NCBI GenBank assembly: GCA_934541205.1
Contig: CAKTDK010000040.1
Span: 1 to 12,308, forward strand
Source: an uncultured Eubacteriales bacterium
GTDB lineage: Bacteria; Bacillota; Clostridia; Oscillospirales; RGIG7773
Direction: 5' to 3'
DNA: 12,308 nt
Position numbers and translations under genes: made by a program. The notes beneath the pieces are model-generated. The model had not been told where the DNA came from and did not search any database. It saw nothing but the letters and a program-made list of their open reading frames with translations. This document shows, piece after piece, positions 6,628 through 12,308 of the stretch; within the stretch, counting starts at the first letter, position 1, and each line of letters begins with the position of its first letter.

Positions 6628-7296
6628 TTAATCCAACGACCAATCTATTTCTTTTTCACCGAAGGATTTTAAAAGTTCATTTGTTTTTGCAAAATGTCCG
6701 CATCCGAAAAATCCTCCGAAAGCTGACAACGGGCTTGGATGTACCGATTGAAGTATAACATGATTTTTATTTGTAATAAGTCTGCCTTTTTCCTTTGCAT
6801 TTGCGCCCCAAAGCAAAAATACAATAGGCTTTTCCCTTTTGTTTAAAAGCTCTATAACTTTATCAGTAAATATCTCCCATCCTTTGTTTCTGTGACTGTT
6901 TGCCATTCCTTCTCTTACTGTCAACACTGCATTAAGCAAAAGCACTCCTTGATTTGCCCATTTTGTAAGCTCACCGTACTTAGGAATCGGAATACCAAGC
7001 TCGGAATTTATTTCTTTAAATATATTTTTTAAAGAGGGAGGAGGTTCAACACCTTTTTTCACAGAAAAGCAAAGACCATGAGCCTGTCCGGCGCCGTGAT
7101 ATGGGTCCTGACCGATTATTACAACCTTTACATCTTCATAGGAAGTATATTTCAGCGCGTTAAATATATCGTACATAGACGGATATATTCTTCTTGTGCT
7201 GTATTCCTGTTTTAAAAACTTTCTCAGATTTTTATAATATTCTTTTTCAAACTCATCTTTTAAAAGCTCATCCCAGCTGTTTCCAAGTTCAACCAT
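6628..7296 (-). CDS. ung: Uracil-DNA glycosylase (family 1)
   Basis: Ung cuts uracil out of DNA to start base-excision repair of deaminated cytosine or misincorporated dUMP. The water-activating motif GQDPYHG (62-68, Asp64), the uracil-stacking Phe in GLCFSV (Phe77), the uracil-binding Asn in LLNAVLTV (Asn122) and the HPSPLS loop with His186 (186-191) are all present. At 222 residues it has the usual bacterial length. Its ATG lies one base after the trmD stop codon, and its ribosome binding site AGGGAG (7305-7310) is within the trmD coding sequence, so translation is probably coupled to trmD. It is the last gene of the ylxM operon, a place where rplS (ribosomal protein L19) often lies. Confidence 0.97.
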   Translation of the reverse strand: MVELGNSWDELLKDEFEKEYYKNLRKFLKQEYSTRRIYPSMYDIFNALKYTSYEDVKVVIIGQDPYHGAGQAHGLCFSVKKGVEPPPSLKNIFKEINSELGIPIPKYGELTKWANQGVLLLNAVLTVREGMANSHRNKGWEIFTDKVIELLNKREKPIVFLLWGANAKEKGRLITNKNHVILQSVHPSPLSAFGGFFGCGHFAKTNELLKSFGEKEIDWSLD

Positions 7297-7297
7297 C

Positions 7298-8038
7298 TTA
7301 AAAACTCCCTTCGCTTTTTAATTTTTCTAAAAACTCTTCATCTTCCTTAGTAAGCTCTGCCTTTTCCAAAAGCTCTGGTCTTACCTTTAAAGTTTTTTCC
7401 AAAGATTTTTCCCTCTGCCACTTTTCAATATTTTTATGATGACCGGAAACAAGAACTTCCGGAACAGTTATACCGTGATATTCAAAAGGTCTTGTATACT
7501 GAGGGTATTCCAAAAGACCGTTAAAATGACTTTCTTTTTCAAAACATTCTTTATCGGATAAAACTCCTTTTATCATTCTTGAAACACTGTCAACTATGAC
7601 ACAAGCAGCAAGCTCTCCTCCCGTAAGAACATAATCTCCTATAGAAATTTCTTCATCTGCAATTTCATCAATTATTCTCTGATCTATTCCCTCATAATGA
7701 CCGCAGATTATAGTAATATTTTTATGTTCCGAAAATTTTTTAACTTTGTTTTGATTTAATAAATTTCCCGCAGGAGAAGCAAAAATAACATAAGGTTTTT
7801 CACCGACTTGTTCTTTAATAAAACTGTAACCGTCAAATATAGGCTGCGGCTGCATAACCATTCCCATTCCGCCGCCGTAAGGCTCGTCGTCAACTTTTCG
7901 ATGTTTATCCTTTGAAAAATCCCTTATATTATGATAATGTATTTCCAAAATCTTTTTATCAACAGCTCTTTTTATAATACTGTCCTCCAAAGGAGCTTTC
8001 ACCATATCGGGAAAAAGCGTCAGTATATCAAATCTCAA
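7298..8038 (-). CDS. trmD: tRNA (guanine-37-N1)-methyltransferase TrmD
   Basis: TrmD methylates G37 next to the anticodon using S-adenosylmethionine and prevents +1 frameshifting. It is a trefoil-knot (SPOUT) enzyme acting as a dimer. Visible signatures are MRFDILTLFP at the start, GGGMGMVMQP (55-64), the cofactor-loop motif GHYEGID (113-119) and SIGDYVLTGGE (132-142), then GLLEYPQYTRP. The start codon is TTG (8036-8038), chosen because AGGAGGA (8046-8052) lies exactly 7 bases upstream and the protein begins where the family does; there is no ATG nearby. That ribosome binding site overlaps the rimM stop codon. The position of the catalytic Asp169 of the E. coli enzyme appears to be Glu169 here, in KESHFNGLL; activity is still expected, as the rest of the active site is intact. 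The length of 246 residues is normal. Confidence 0.96.
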   Translation of the reverse strand: MRFDILTLFPDMVKAPLEDSIIKRAVDKKILEIHYHNIRDFSKDKHRKVDDEPYGGGMGMVMQPQPIFDGYSFIKEQVGEKPYVIFASPAGNLLNQNKVKKFSEHKNITIICGHYEGIDQRIIDEIADEEISIGDYVLTGGELAACVIVDSVSRMIKGVLSDKECFEKESHFNGLLEYPQYTRPFEYHGITVPEVLVSGHHKNIEKWQREKSLEKTLKVRPELLEKAELTKEDEEFLEKLKSEGSF

Positions 8039-8050
8039 CTTTATTTCCTC

Positions 8051-8551
8051 CTAATCGAAAAGTCCCAAAAGAGGTTTTATAAACATTTTTTTATTTTTTA
8101 TATCAATGTTTAAAACGGTTTCATCCAAATAAGGAAGAAGATATTCTTTATTTTCCTCTTCATTTTTTATAACAAATACATCCTTTGCTCCGTTTTGAAG
8201 CACTTCAGATATAATTCCGTAAAACTCTTTTGTATCATTGTCAAAGACTTCAATATTTATCAAATCTTTTATAAAAAAGCTATCATTATCAAGCTCAAAA
8301 TCATTTTTATCCGCATATAGTATGTAATTTTTATATTTTTCCGCTTCATTAATAGAATCGATATTTTTAAATTTTATAATTACGTTTTCTTTATGAATAC
8401 GAACATTTTCTATATCAAGAGAAGTTCCGCTTTTTAAATAAAGATTTTTAAAATCATAAAAATTTTCCGGGGTGTCACACCAAGGCAAAACCTTTAATTC
8501 TCCCTTAATTCCGTGAGTATTTATAATTTTTCCTGTTTCTATCAAATCCAT
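8051..8551 (-). CDS. rimM: Ribosome maturation factor RimM
   Basis: RimM assists maturation of the 30S subunit head by binding ribosomal protein S19 and helping 16S rRNA fold. The N-terminal beta-barrel domain carries ETGKIINTHGIKGELKV (about residues 5-21) and the C-terminal PRC-barrel domain begins near FFIKDLINIEV and contains EYLLPYLDETVLNID. The ATG at 8551 is preferred (166 residues) because AAGGA (8560-8564) lies 8 bases before it. An in-frame ATG at 8558-8560 would add MIY but would leave no spacing from the same AAGGA. The stop codon overlaps the trmD ribosome binding site, so the two genes are coupled. Two hairpins lie upstream, between this gene and khpA. Confidence 0.92.
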   Translation of the reverse strand: MDLIETGKIINTHGIKGELKVLPWCDTPENFYDFKNLYLKSGTSLDIENVRIHKENVIIKFKNIDSINEAEKYKNYILYADKNDFELDNDSFFIKDLINIEVFDNDTKEFYGIISEVLQNGAKDVFVIKNEEENKEYLLPYLDETVLNIDIKNKKMFIKPLLGLFD

Positions 8552-8578
8552 ATAAATCATCCTTCGAAAAATATTCTC

Positions 8579-8613
8579 CTAAAAAGACAAACAGCTGTTA
8601 TTTGTCTTTTTAG
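8579..8613 (-). terminator. Terminator-like hairpin (attenuator) upstream of rimM
   Basis: Arms of 13 bases (8579-8591 and 8601-8613) pair perfectly around a 9-base loop. In the leftward transcript the core is GACAAA...UUUGUC followed by UUUUUAG, which is the form of an intrinsic terminator. It sits inside an operon, about 28 bases before the rimM start, so partial termination or transcript processing is more likely than a full stop. No separate promoter for rimM fits in the short space that follows. Confidence 0.6.
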
Positions 8614-8620
8614 CAAAATT

Positions 8621-8644
8621 GGGAAAGACAAGCTATGCCTTCCC
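8621..8644 (-). terminator. Second hairpin directly after khpA
   Basis: In the leftward transcript GGGAAGGCA pairs with UGUCUUUCCC with one wobble and one bulged base, followed by AAUUUUGC. It begins only 7 bases after the khpA stop codon and is followed at once by the hairpin at 8579-8613. The U-tract is short, so it may protect the 3' end of the rpsP-khpA message as well as, or rather than, terminate it. Confidence 0.45.
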
Positions 8645-8650
8645 CAAACA

Positions 8651-8881
8651 CTACACAATGTCAATTATGACTTTTTTCCCTTTACGGCTGGCAGCAGCTT
8701 TTGCAACGCTTCTGATAGCTTTTGCAATTCTGCCCTGTTTGCCTATGACCCTGCCCATATCTTCTTCAGCAACAGATAACTGGTACACTATAGCACCATT
8801 TTTTTCTCCTGCTTCTTTTACAACTACTTTGGAAGGATCTTCCACAAGACTTTGAGCAATATAAGTAATCAATTCAATCAT
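8651..8881 (-). CDS. khpA: KH-domain RNA-binding protein KhpA (YlqC)
   Basis: This 76-residue protein is a single KH domain with the RNA-gripping GxxG loop GKQG (47-50) in VIGKQGRIAKAIRSVAKAAA. In Gram-positive bacteria KhpA pairs with KhpB/EloR and affects RNA metabolism and cell elongation; here the role is taken from the family. Length and position between rpsP and rimM are typical. The ATG has GGAGG (8889-8893) 7 bases upstream. It follows rpsP by 15 bases and is separated from rimM by two hairpins. Confidence 0.95.
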   Translation of the reverse strand: MIELITYIAQSLVEDPSKVVVKEAGEKNGAIVYQLSVAEEDMGRVIGKQGRIAKAIRSVAKAAASRKGKKVIIDIV

Positions 8882-8896
8882 ATTATTGCCTCCAAT

Positions 8897-9139
8897 TTAT
8901 TTAAGAATGCCGTTCTTTTTAAGAATGGTTCTTACAGCTTCAGTAGGCTGTGCGCCGTTAGAAATCCATTTTGCAGCTTTTTCAGCGTCAACTTTTACCT
9001 CAGCAGGATCAGTCATAGGATTATAAGTGCCTATTTCTTCGATAAATCTGCCGTCTCTTGGATATCTTGAATCAGCTACAACTATACGATAAAAAGGAGC
9101 TTTTTTTGCACCCATTCTTCTTAATCTGATTTTTACCAT
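8897..9139 (-). CDS. rpsP: 30S ribosomal protein bS16
   Basis: bS16 is a small-subunit protein important for assembly of the 16S rRNA 5' domain. The start MVKIRLRRMGAKKAPFYRIV and the following DSRYPRDGRFIEEIGTYNP are diagnostic, and 80 residues is the usual length. GGAGGTG (9147-9153) stands 7 bases before the ATG, the strongest ribosome binding site in the operon, as expected for a ribosomal protein. It lies 51 bases after ffh; that gap holds a small hairpin, CTAAAG-N6-CTTTAG (9167-9184), which could separate or protect the messages. Confidence 0.98.
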   Translation of the reverse strand: MVKIRLRRMGAKKAPFYRIVVADSRYPRDGRFIEEIGTYNPMTDPAEVKVDAEKAAKWISNGAQPTEAVRTILKKNGILK

Positions 9140-9190
9140 TAAATTTCACCTCCGTAGAAAATATATCTAAAGTTATTTCTTTAGCAAATT

Positions 9191-10516
9191 TTAAAATGGC
9201 AGTCTGAAGCCGCCTCGCCTTTTGCCCGCTTTTCCGGACATCATTTTCATAAGCTTTTTGCTTTGTTCAAACTGTTTTAAAAGCCGGTTGATATCCTCTA
9301 CTTTTGTTCCGGAACCTTGAGCAATTCTTTTCTTCCTGGAAGAATTCATAATAGAAGGATTGTCTCTTTCTTCCTGTGTCATGGAATATATGATAGCTTC
9401 AGTTTTTCCCAAAGCTTTTTCGTCTATCTGAACATTTTTAAGATTTGCTCCTCCCGGCATCATTCCGAGCAAATCACTCATAGAACCCATATTTTTCATC
9501 TGATGCATCTGATTTAACAAATCCGTAAGAGTAAAAGAATTTTGTTTGAATTTTTTTTCAAGTTCTTCAGCCTGTTTTTCATCAAAAGTTTTCTGAGCTT
9601 TTTCAATAAGAGTAAGTACATCGCCCATACCTAAAATTCTCGACGCCATTCTGTCCGGGAAAAAAGGCTCAATATCAGTAAGCTTTTCACCGGTTCCCAT
9701 ATATTTTATAGGCTTTCCTGTAACATATTTAACCGATAATGCAGCTCCGCCTCTTGTATCACCGTCTGTTTTTGTAAGAATTACTCCTGTAATATCGAGT
9801 TTTTCGTTAAAAGTTTCCGCAACATTAACCGCGTCCTGACCTGTCATAGCGTCTACTGTCAAAAGAATTTCTATAGGATTTACCTTTTCTTTAATATCAA
9901 CAAGCTCATCCATCATGGTTTCATCTATATGAAGACGTCCGGCAGTATCGATAAACACCATATCGTTTCCGTTCTTTTTTGCGTGTTCAATACCCATTTG
10001 AGCAATTTTAACAGCGTCTTTTTCACCCTCTATTGAAAAAACCGGAATACCGAGCTGCTCTCCTACAACGTGAAGTTGTTTTACTGCGGCGGGCCTATAT
10101 ACGTCACAAGCAACCATCAAAGGTCTTTTGCCGTCATGTTTAAAGCTTCCGGCAATTTTAGCGCAATGAGTAGTTTTTCCGGCACCCTGAAGACCTACAA
10201 GCATAATAACTGTGGGCGGTTTTGAAGAAATCTGAATTTTTGACTGACTGCCGCCCATCATAGCGGTAAGTTCTTCGTTTACAATTTTTATAACCTGCTG
10301 AGCCGGTGTAAGACTTTCCATAACTTCACTGCCAACACAGCGTTCCGATACAATTTTTATAAACTCTTTTACAACTTTAAAGCTGACGTCGGCTTCCAAA
10401 AGCGCAAGCTTAATCTCCCTCATGGTCGCTTTTACATCAGATTCGGAAAGCTTGCCTTTTCCTTTCAGCTTTTTAAATATATCATTTAATTTATCAGATA
10501 AACTGGAAAACGCCAT
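9191..10516 (-). CDS. ffh: Signal recognition particle GTPase Ffh (SRP54)
   Basis: Ffh with 4.5S/scRNA binds signal sequences of nascent membrane and secreted proteins and delivers ribosomes to FtsY at the membrane. The N domain (about 1-90) is followed by the GTPase domain with the P-loop GLQGAGKTT (108-116), DVYRPAA (138-144), DTAGR (190-194), TKTDGD (248-253) and GTGE (274-277). The Met-rich M domain (about 300-441) has QMHQMKNMGSM and the RNA-binding SSRKKRIAQGSGT helix-turn-helix (392-404). At 441 residues it is complete. AAGGAG (10523-10528) lies 6 bases before the ATG. It follows ylxM by 25 bases, the usual pairing in Bacillota; ftsY is not in this window. Confidence 0.98.
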   Translation of the reverse strand: MAFSSLSDKLNDIFKKLKGKGKLSESDVKATMREIKLALLEADVSFKVVKEFIKIVSERCVGSEVMESLTPAQQVIKIVNEELTAMMGGSQSKIQISSKPPTVIMLVGLQGAGKTTHCAKIAGSFKHDGKRPLMVACDVYRPAAVKQLHVVGEQLGIPVFSIEGEKDAVKIAQMGIEHAKKNGNDMVFIDTAGRLHIDETMMDELVDIKEKVNPIEILLTVDAMTGQDAVNVAETFNEKLDITGVILTKTDGDTRGGAALSVKYVTGKPIKYMGTGEKLTDIEPFFPDRMASRILGMGDVLTLIEKAQKTFDEKQAEELEKKFKQNSFTLTDLLNQMHQMKNMGSMSDLLGMMPGGANLKNVQIDEKALGKTEAIIYSMTQEERDNPSIMNSSRKKRIAQGSGTKVEDINRLLKQFEQSKKLMKMMSGKAGKRRGGFRLPF

Positions 10517-10541
10517 AGTGTACTCCTTTTAAAGCAAAAAA

Positions 10542-10928
10542 TTATTGCTCATCGTCTTTTTCTATAGTATCTATTATCTCGAGTATAGAGCGAATCTCCT
10601 CAGTAATTTCAGGTCTGTTTGAAAACTTTTTATTAAAAAAATCTATATTATAAATACCCGTTTTTATGGATTCAACAGCCTTTTGTATTTCAAACATTTT
10701 TTTTGCAAGGCCTATTTTTTCCTCTGTTTCATAAAGAAAATTTTCAGCTCTTTTTATGCTGTCACGAACTCCCTGCCTTGTTATTCCGGTTATTTCTGCA
10801 ATTTCTCCCAAAGATAAATCATCAAAATAATAAAGCTTTGCTGTTTCTTTTTGCTTTTCTGTCAGCATATCACCGTAAAAATCCATTAATAAAGAAATTT
10901 TAAAATCTTTTTCTTTTTTCAGAGCCAT
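10542..10928 (-). CDS. ylxM: YlxM-family helix-turn-helix protein (UPF0122), SRP-associated
   Basis: This 128-residue cytoplasmic protein carries a sigma-70-region-4-like helix-turn-helix (about residues 36-66, LSLGEIAEITGITRQGVRDSIKRAE). Proteins of this family occur directly before ffh in Bacillota; in streptococci YlxM binds SRP components and modulates Ffh GTPase activity, so it may act on the SRP pathway rather than on DNA. The C-terminal third is charged and probably helical. The ATG is preceded by AAGGAG (10936-10941) with 7 bases of spacing. It is the first gene of the operon and sits about 40 bases behind a near-consensus promoter. Confidence 0.93.
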   Translation of the reverse strand: MALKKEKDFKISLLMDFYGDMLTEKQKETAKLYYFDDLSLGEIAEITGITRQGVRDSIKRAENFLYETEEKIGLAKKMFEIQKAVESIKTGIYNIDFFNKKFSNRPEITEEIRSILEIIDTIEKDDEQ

Positions 10929-10942
10929 AAAATCACTCCTTG

Positions 10943-10964
10943 TGTAAAGCTTGCAGCCTTTACA
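10943..10964 (-). promoter_or_regulatory. Leader hairpin just upstream of the ylxM ribosome binding site
   Basis: TGTAAAG (10943-10949) pairs with CTTTACA (10958-10964) around an 8-base loop. It ends one base before AAGGAG, so it would flank the ribosome binding site without covering it. It may stabilise the 5' end of the operon message; no known protein-binding leader is recognised. Confidence 0.4.
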
Positions 10965-10972
10965 TCGTCATC

Positions 10973-11001
10973 ATTTTATCACATCATATCATTTATGTCA
11001 A
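10973..11001 (-). promoter_or_regulatory. Main sigma-A promoter of the ylxM-ffh-rpsP-khpA-rimM-trmD-ung operon
   Basis: Read leftward, a perfect TTGACA (10996-11001) and TAAAAT (10973-10978, five of six) are separated by 17 bases. The leader to ylxM would be about 40 bases. This is the best promoter match in the window, fitting a highly expressed operon. A 19-base-pair inverted repeat (11002-11043) touches the -35 box. Confidence 0.8.
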
Positions 11002-11043
11002 TATATTATTACAAAAATAATCATTTATTTTTGTAATAATATA
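11002..11043. repeat. AT-rich 19-bp inverted repeat abutting the ylxM promoter
   Basis: Arms 11002-11020 and 11025-11043 are perfect complements with a TCAT loop; only one GC pair is present. As an RNA hairpin it would be weak for a terminator, so it may be an operator or an upstream A/T-rich promoter element. It adjoins a second inverted repeat at 11042-11088. Confidence 0.75.
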
Positions 11044-11088
11044 AATACCTTATGTATAAATTGTTCATAATTATACATAAGGTATTTA
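11042..11088 (-). terminator. Probable terminator of the GNAT acetyltransferase gene
   Basis: A perfect 18-base-pair stem (11042-11059 with 11071-11088, core ATACCTTATGTATAA) starts 3 bases after the GNAT stop codon. In the leftward transcript it is followed by an A/U-rich run (UAUUAUUAC) rather than a clean U-tract, so termination may be imperfect. Confidence 0.6.
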
Positions 11089-11091
11089 CAG

Positions 11092-11532
11092 TTACATTTT
11101 TTTAATCATCTGTTTATAATCCAAATAATCAAATCCATAGCTTTTATACAGCTTTATCGCTCCTTTATTGCTGTCACAAACTTCAAGACGAAAAGCGGCT
11201 ATGTTTTTATATTTATCAAACAAGTAACTTAAAAACTTTTTTCCAAGTCCCTGTCCTCTGAATTTTTCATCAACAAAAAACTCGTCAATCATTCCTACAA
11301 CTCCGCCGGCTTCGCTGCTCCAAAAAAAATTCACAAGACAATATCCTGCAATTTCTTTATTTTTCTCTATTATAAATCCTTCAAGGCCCGCAGTTTTTTC
11401 CAAAACAGCATCAAAGGTTTTTTTAAAATTATTACCGTCGACAGCACATAACGCCGCTCCGCTGTTATAAAATTTATCGCAGTACTCTAAAAATTTTTCA
11501 TAATCTGTTTTTATAAAATTTCTGACTGTCAT
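11092..11532 (-). CDS. GNAT-family N-acetyltransferase
   Basis: This 146-residue protein is a single GNAT domain that transfers acetyl from acetyl-CoA to an amine; the substrate is unknown. The acetyl-CoA-binding motif A is clear in EFFVDEKFRGQGLGKKFLSY (R92-x-x-G95-x-G97), followed by the LEVCDSNKGAIKLYKSYGF block with the typical Tyr (Y129) and aromatic end. It resembles RimI-type and small-molecule acetyltransferases equally, so no symbol is given. AAAGGAG (11542-11548) lies 9 bases before the ATG. The gene stands alone between its own promoter and a terminator-like hairpin. Confidence 0.9.
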   Translation of the reverse strand: MTVRNFIKTDYEKFLEYCDKFYNSGAALCAVDGNNFKKTFDAVLEKTAGLEGFIIEKNKEIAGYCLVNFFWSSEAGGVVGMIDEFFVDEKFRGQGLGKKFLSYLFDKYKNIAAFRLEVCDSNKGAIKLYKSYGFDYLDYKQMIKKM

Positions 11533-11555
11533 TTTTATCTTCTCCTTTTGATTTT

Positions 11556-11584
11556 ATAATAACATAAAGTAATCTGAAAGTAAA
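11556..11584 (-). promoter_or_regulatory. Candidate sigma-A promoter for the GNAT gene
   Basis: Read leftward, TTTACT (11579-11584, four of six) and TATTAT (11556-11561, five of six) are 17 bases apart. The transcript would start just before the ribosome binding site, leaving a very short leader of about 16-18 bases. Confidence 0.45.
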
Positions 11585-11642
11585 CTTATTGCACCATATT
11601 GATAAATATGATATAACTTTAAAAATATAGTTTCTTACAATT

Positions 11643-11684
11643 AAATATTTTAAAAGCACCCTTTCGGGTGCTTTTAAAATATTT
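11643..11684 (-). terminator. Intrinsic terminator of the rubrerythrin gene
   Basis: A perfect 19-base-pair stem (11643-11661 with 11666-11684) has a GC-rich AAGCACCC/GGGTGCTT core closed by a GAAA tetraloop in the leftward transcript, starting 5 bases after the stop codon. It is followed leftward by AATTG after an A/T-rich stem base; rightward it is followed by TTTTTTTATT..., so it could also block rightward transcription. Confidence 0.87.
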
Positions 11685-11689
11685 TTTTA

Positions 11690-12238
11690 TTATTTTCCGA
11701 AATATCTGTTCAAAAGTCCTTCAAATGCCTTGCCATGCCTTGCCTCATCTCTTGCCATTTCGTGAACTGTGTCATGAATAGCGTCAAGATTTGCAGCCTT
11801 AGCTCTTTTAGCAAGATCTGTTTTTCCCGCTGTTGCTCCGTTTTCTGCAGCAACTCTGAGTTCAAGATTCTTTTTAGTTGAATCTGTTACAACTTCACCT
11901 AAAAGTTCAGCAAATTTAGCAGCATGTTCAGCTTCTTCATAAGCCGCTTTTTCATAATACATGCCAATTTCAGGATATCCTTCTCTGTGAGCAACTCTTG
12001 CCATTGCAAGATACATGCCTACTTCTGTACATTCTCCTTCAAAGTTAGCTCTTAAATCAGCAACTATATCTTCAGAAACTCCCTTTGCTACGCCGATAGC
12101 ATGTTCTGCTGCCCAAGTCATTTCATTTTCTTCCTGAACTGTAAATTTTGAACCCGGCACTTTGCACTGAGGGCAAAATTCAGGTGCTGAATCTCCAATG
12201 TGAACATATCCGCATACCGGACAGACAAATTTTTTCAT
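11690..12238 (-). CDS. rbr: Reverse rubrerythrin (rubredoxin domain N-terminal)
   Basis: Rubrerythrins reduce hydrogen peroxide (and oxygen in the reverse type) in anaerobes, using electrons from NAD(P)H-rubredoxin oxidoreductase. Here the rubredoxin-like Fe site comes first, CPVCG (Cys6, Cys9) and CPQC (Cys22, Cys25), followed by the ferritin-like four-helix domain with a diiron centre; ligand motifs include EGECTEVGMY (67-76), E102-A-E-H105 and E165-A-R-H168. This order is opposite to classical rubrerythrin and typical of clostridial reverse rubrerythrins of about 180 residues; the length of 182 matches. It is cytoplasmic. GGAGG (12247-12251) lies 8 bases before the ATG. In clostridia such genes are commonly under PerR or similar control; no clear PerR box is seen here, but an inverted repeat covers the -35 box. 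Confidence 0.96.
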   Translation of the reverse strand: MKKFVCPVCGYVHIGDSAPEFCPQCKVPGSKFTVQEENEMTWAAEHAIGVAKGVSEDIVADLRANFEGECTEVGMYLAMARVAHREGYPEIGMYYEKAAYEEAEHAAKFAELLGEVVTDSTKKNLELRVAAENGATAGKTDLAKRAKAANLDAIHDTVHEMARDEARHGKAFEGLLNRYFGK

Positions 12239-12259
12239 AGTAAATACCTCCGTTTATTT

Positions 12260-12304
12260 TTTAATTTTCATTTTTAATATTTTGTCAAATGTATATTTGG
12301 ACAA
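12260..12304 (-). promoter_or_regulatory. Candidate promoter with operator-like repeat for rubrerythrin
   Basis: Read leftward, a perfect -35 TTGACA (12283-12288) is present, but the sequence 17 bases on (ATTAAA, 12260-12265) is a poor -10 box. The -35 box lies in an interrupted inverted repeat, TTGTCAAAT (12282-12290), four bases, ATTTGGACAA (12295-12304), with one extra base in one arm. This could bind a redox or peroxide repressor; the regulator is unknown. Confidence 0.4.
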
Positions 12305-12308
12305 TTCA

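Noticed and set aside
8552..8560. Upstream ATG start for rimM (adds MIY)
   Set aside because: The only ribosome binding site, AAGGA, would touch this ATG with no spacing; the next in-frame ATG has the proper 8-base spacing and matches the usual family start.
8513..8855. Rightward frames of 78-88 codons opposite khpA and rimM
   Set aside because: They are antisense shadows of conserved genes, cross the hairpins and lack ribosome binding sites.
11092..11532. RimI (ribosomal protein acetyltransferase)
   Set aside because: The fold is GNAT but RimI-specific features are not distinct, and it is not next to tsaB/tsaD genes that usually accompany rimI.
12282..12304. Rex or PerR binding site
   Set aside because: Rex sites are an 18-base TTGTTAA-N4-TTAACAA form and PerR boxes resemble TTATAAT-N-ATTATAA; the arms and spacing here match neither.

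Overview
The window looks like chromosomal DNA of a low-GC, probably anaerobic member of the Clostridia (Bacillota). The evidence is a strongly AT-rich sequence, GGAGG-type ribosome binding sites before nearly every gene, a ylxM-ffh-rpsP-khpA-rimM-trmD cluster, a reverse rubrerythrin (rubredoxin domain first), a fermentative D-lactate dehydrogenase and a SpoVB-type membrane protein. SpoVB, together with a tiny Cys-rich gene behind a promoter that reads like a sigma-K site, suggests a spore-former; that part is inference. No mobile element, phage gene, CRISPR array, tRNA or rRNA was seen.

Layout. Positions 1-2540 hold a rightward two-gene unit: a class-3-like aldehyde dehydrogenase followed closely by an unrecognised single-pass membrane protein. 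It ends at a two-way terminator (2504-2533). Converging on that terminator are leftward genes: a 52-residue Cys/Gly-rich protein too short for usual gene calling (2577-2735), preceded by a SpoVB/MurJ-family flippase (2815-4338). From a divergent promoter region (4339-4475) D-lactate dehydrogenase (4476-5504) and then UppP (5587-6411), with its own strong promoter, run rightward to a second two-way terminator (6568-6615).

The right half is a leftward translation/secretion/RNA-modification operon, from a near-consensus promoter at 10973-11001: ylxM, ffh, rpsP, khpA, rimM, trmD, ung. Ung is tightly coupled to trmD, in the place where rplS often lies. Two hairpins between khpA and rimM look like a partial terminator splitting the operon. 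Upstream are two leftward single genes, a GNAT acetyltransferase and a reverse rubrerythrin, each with its own promoter and terminator.

Most of the window is ordinary core genome. The items most worth a second look are the repeat-containing Cys-rich gene with its sigma-K-like promoter, the four-cysteine tail on the D-lactate dehydrogenase, the hairpin pair inside the operon, the ung-for-rplS arrangement, and several inverted repeats sitting on promoters. I did not find a convincing new multi-gene system.
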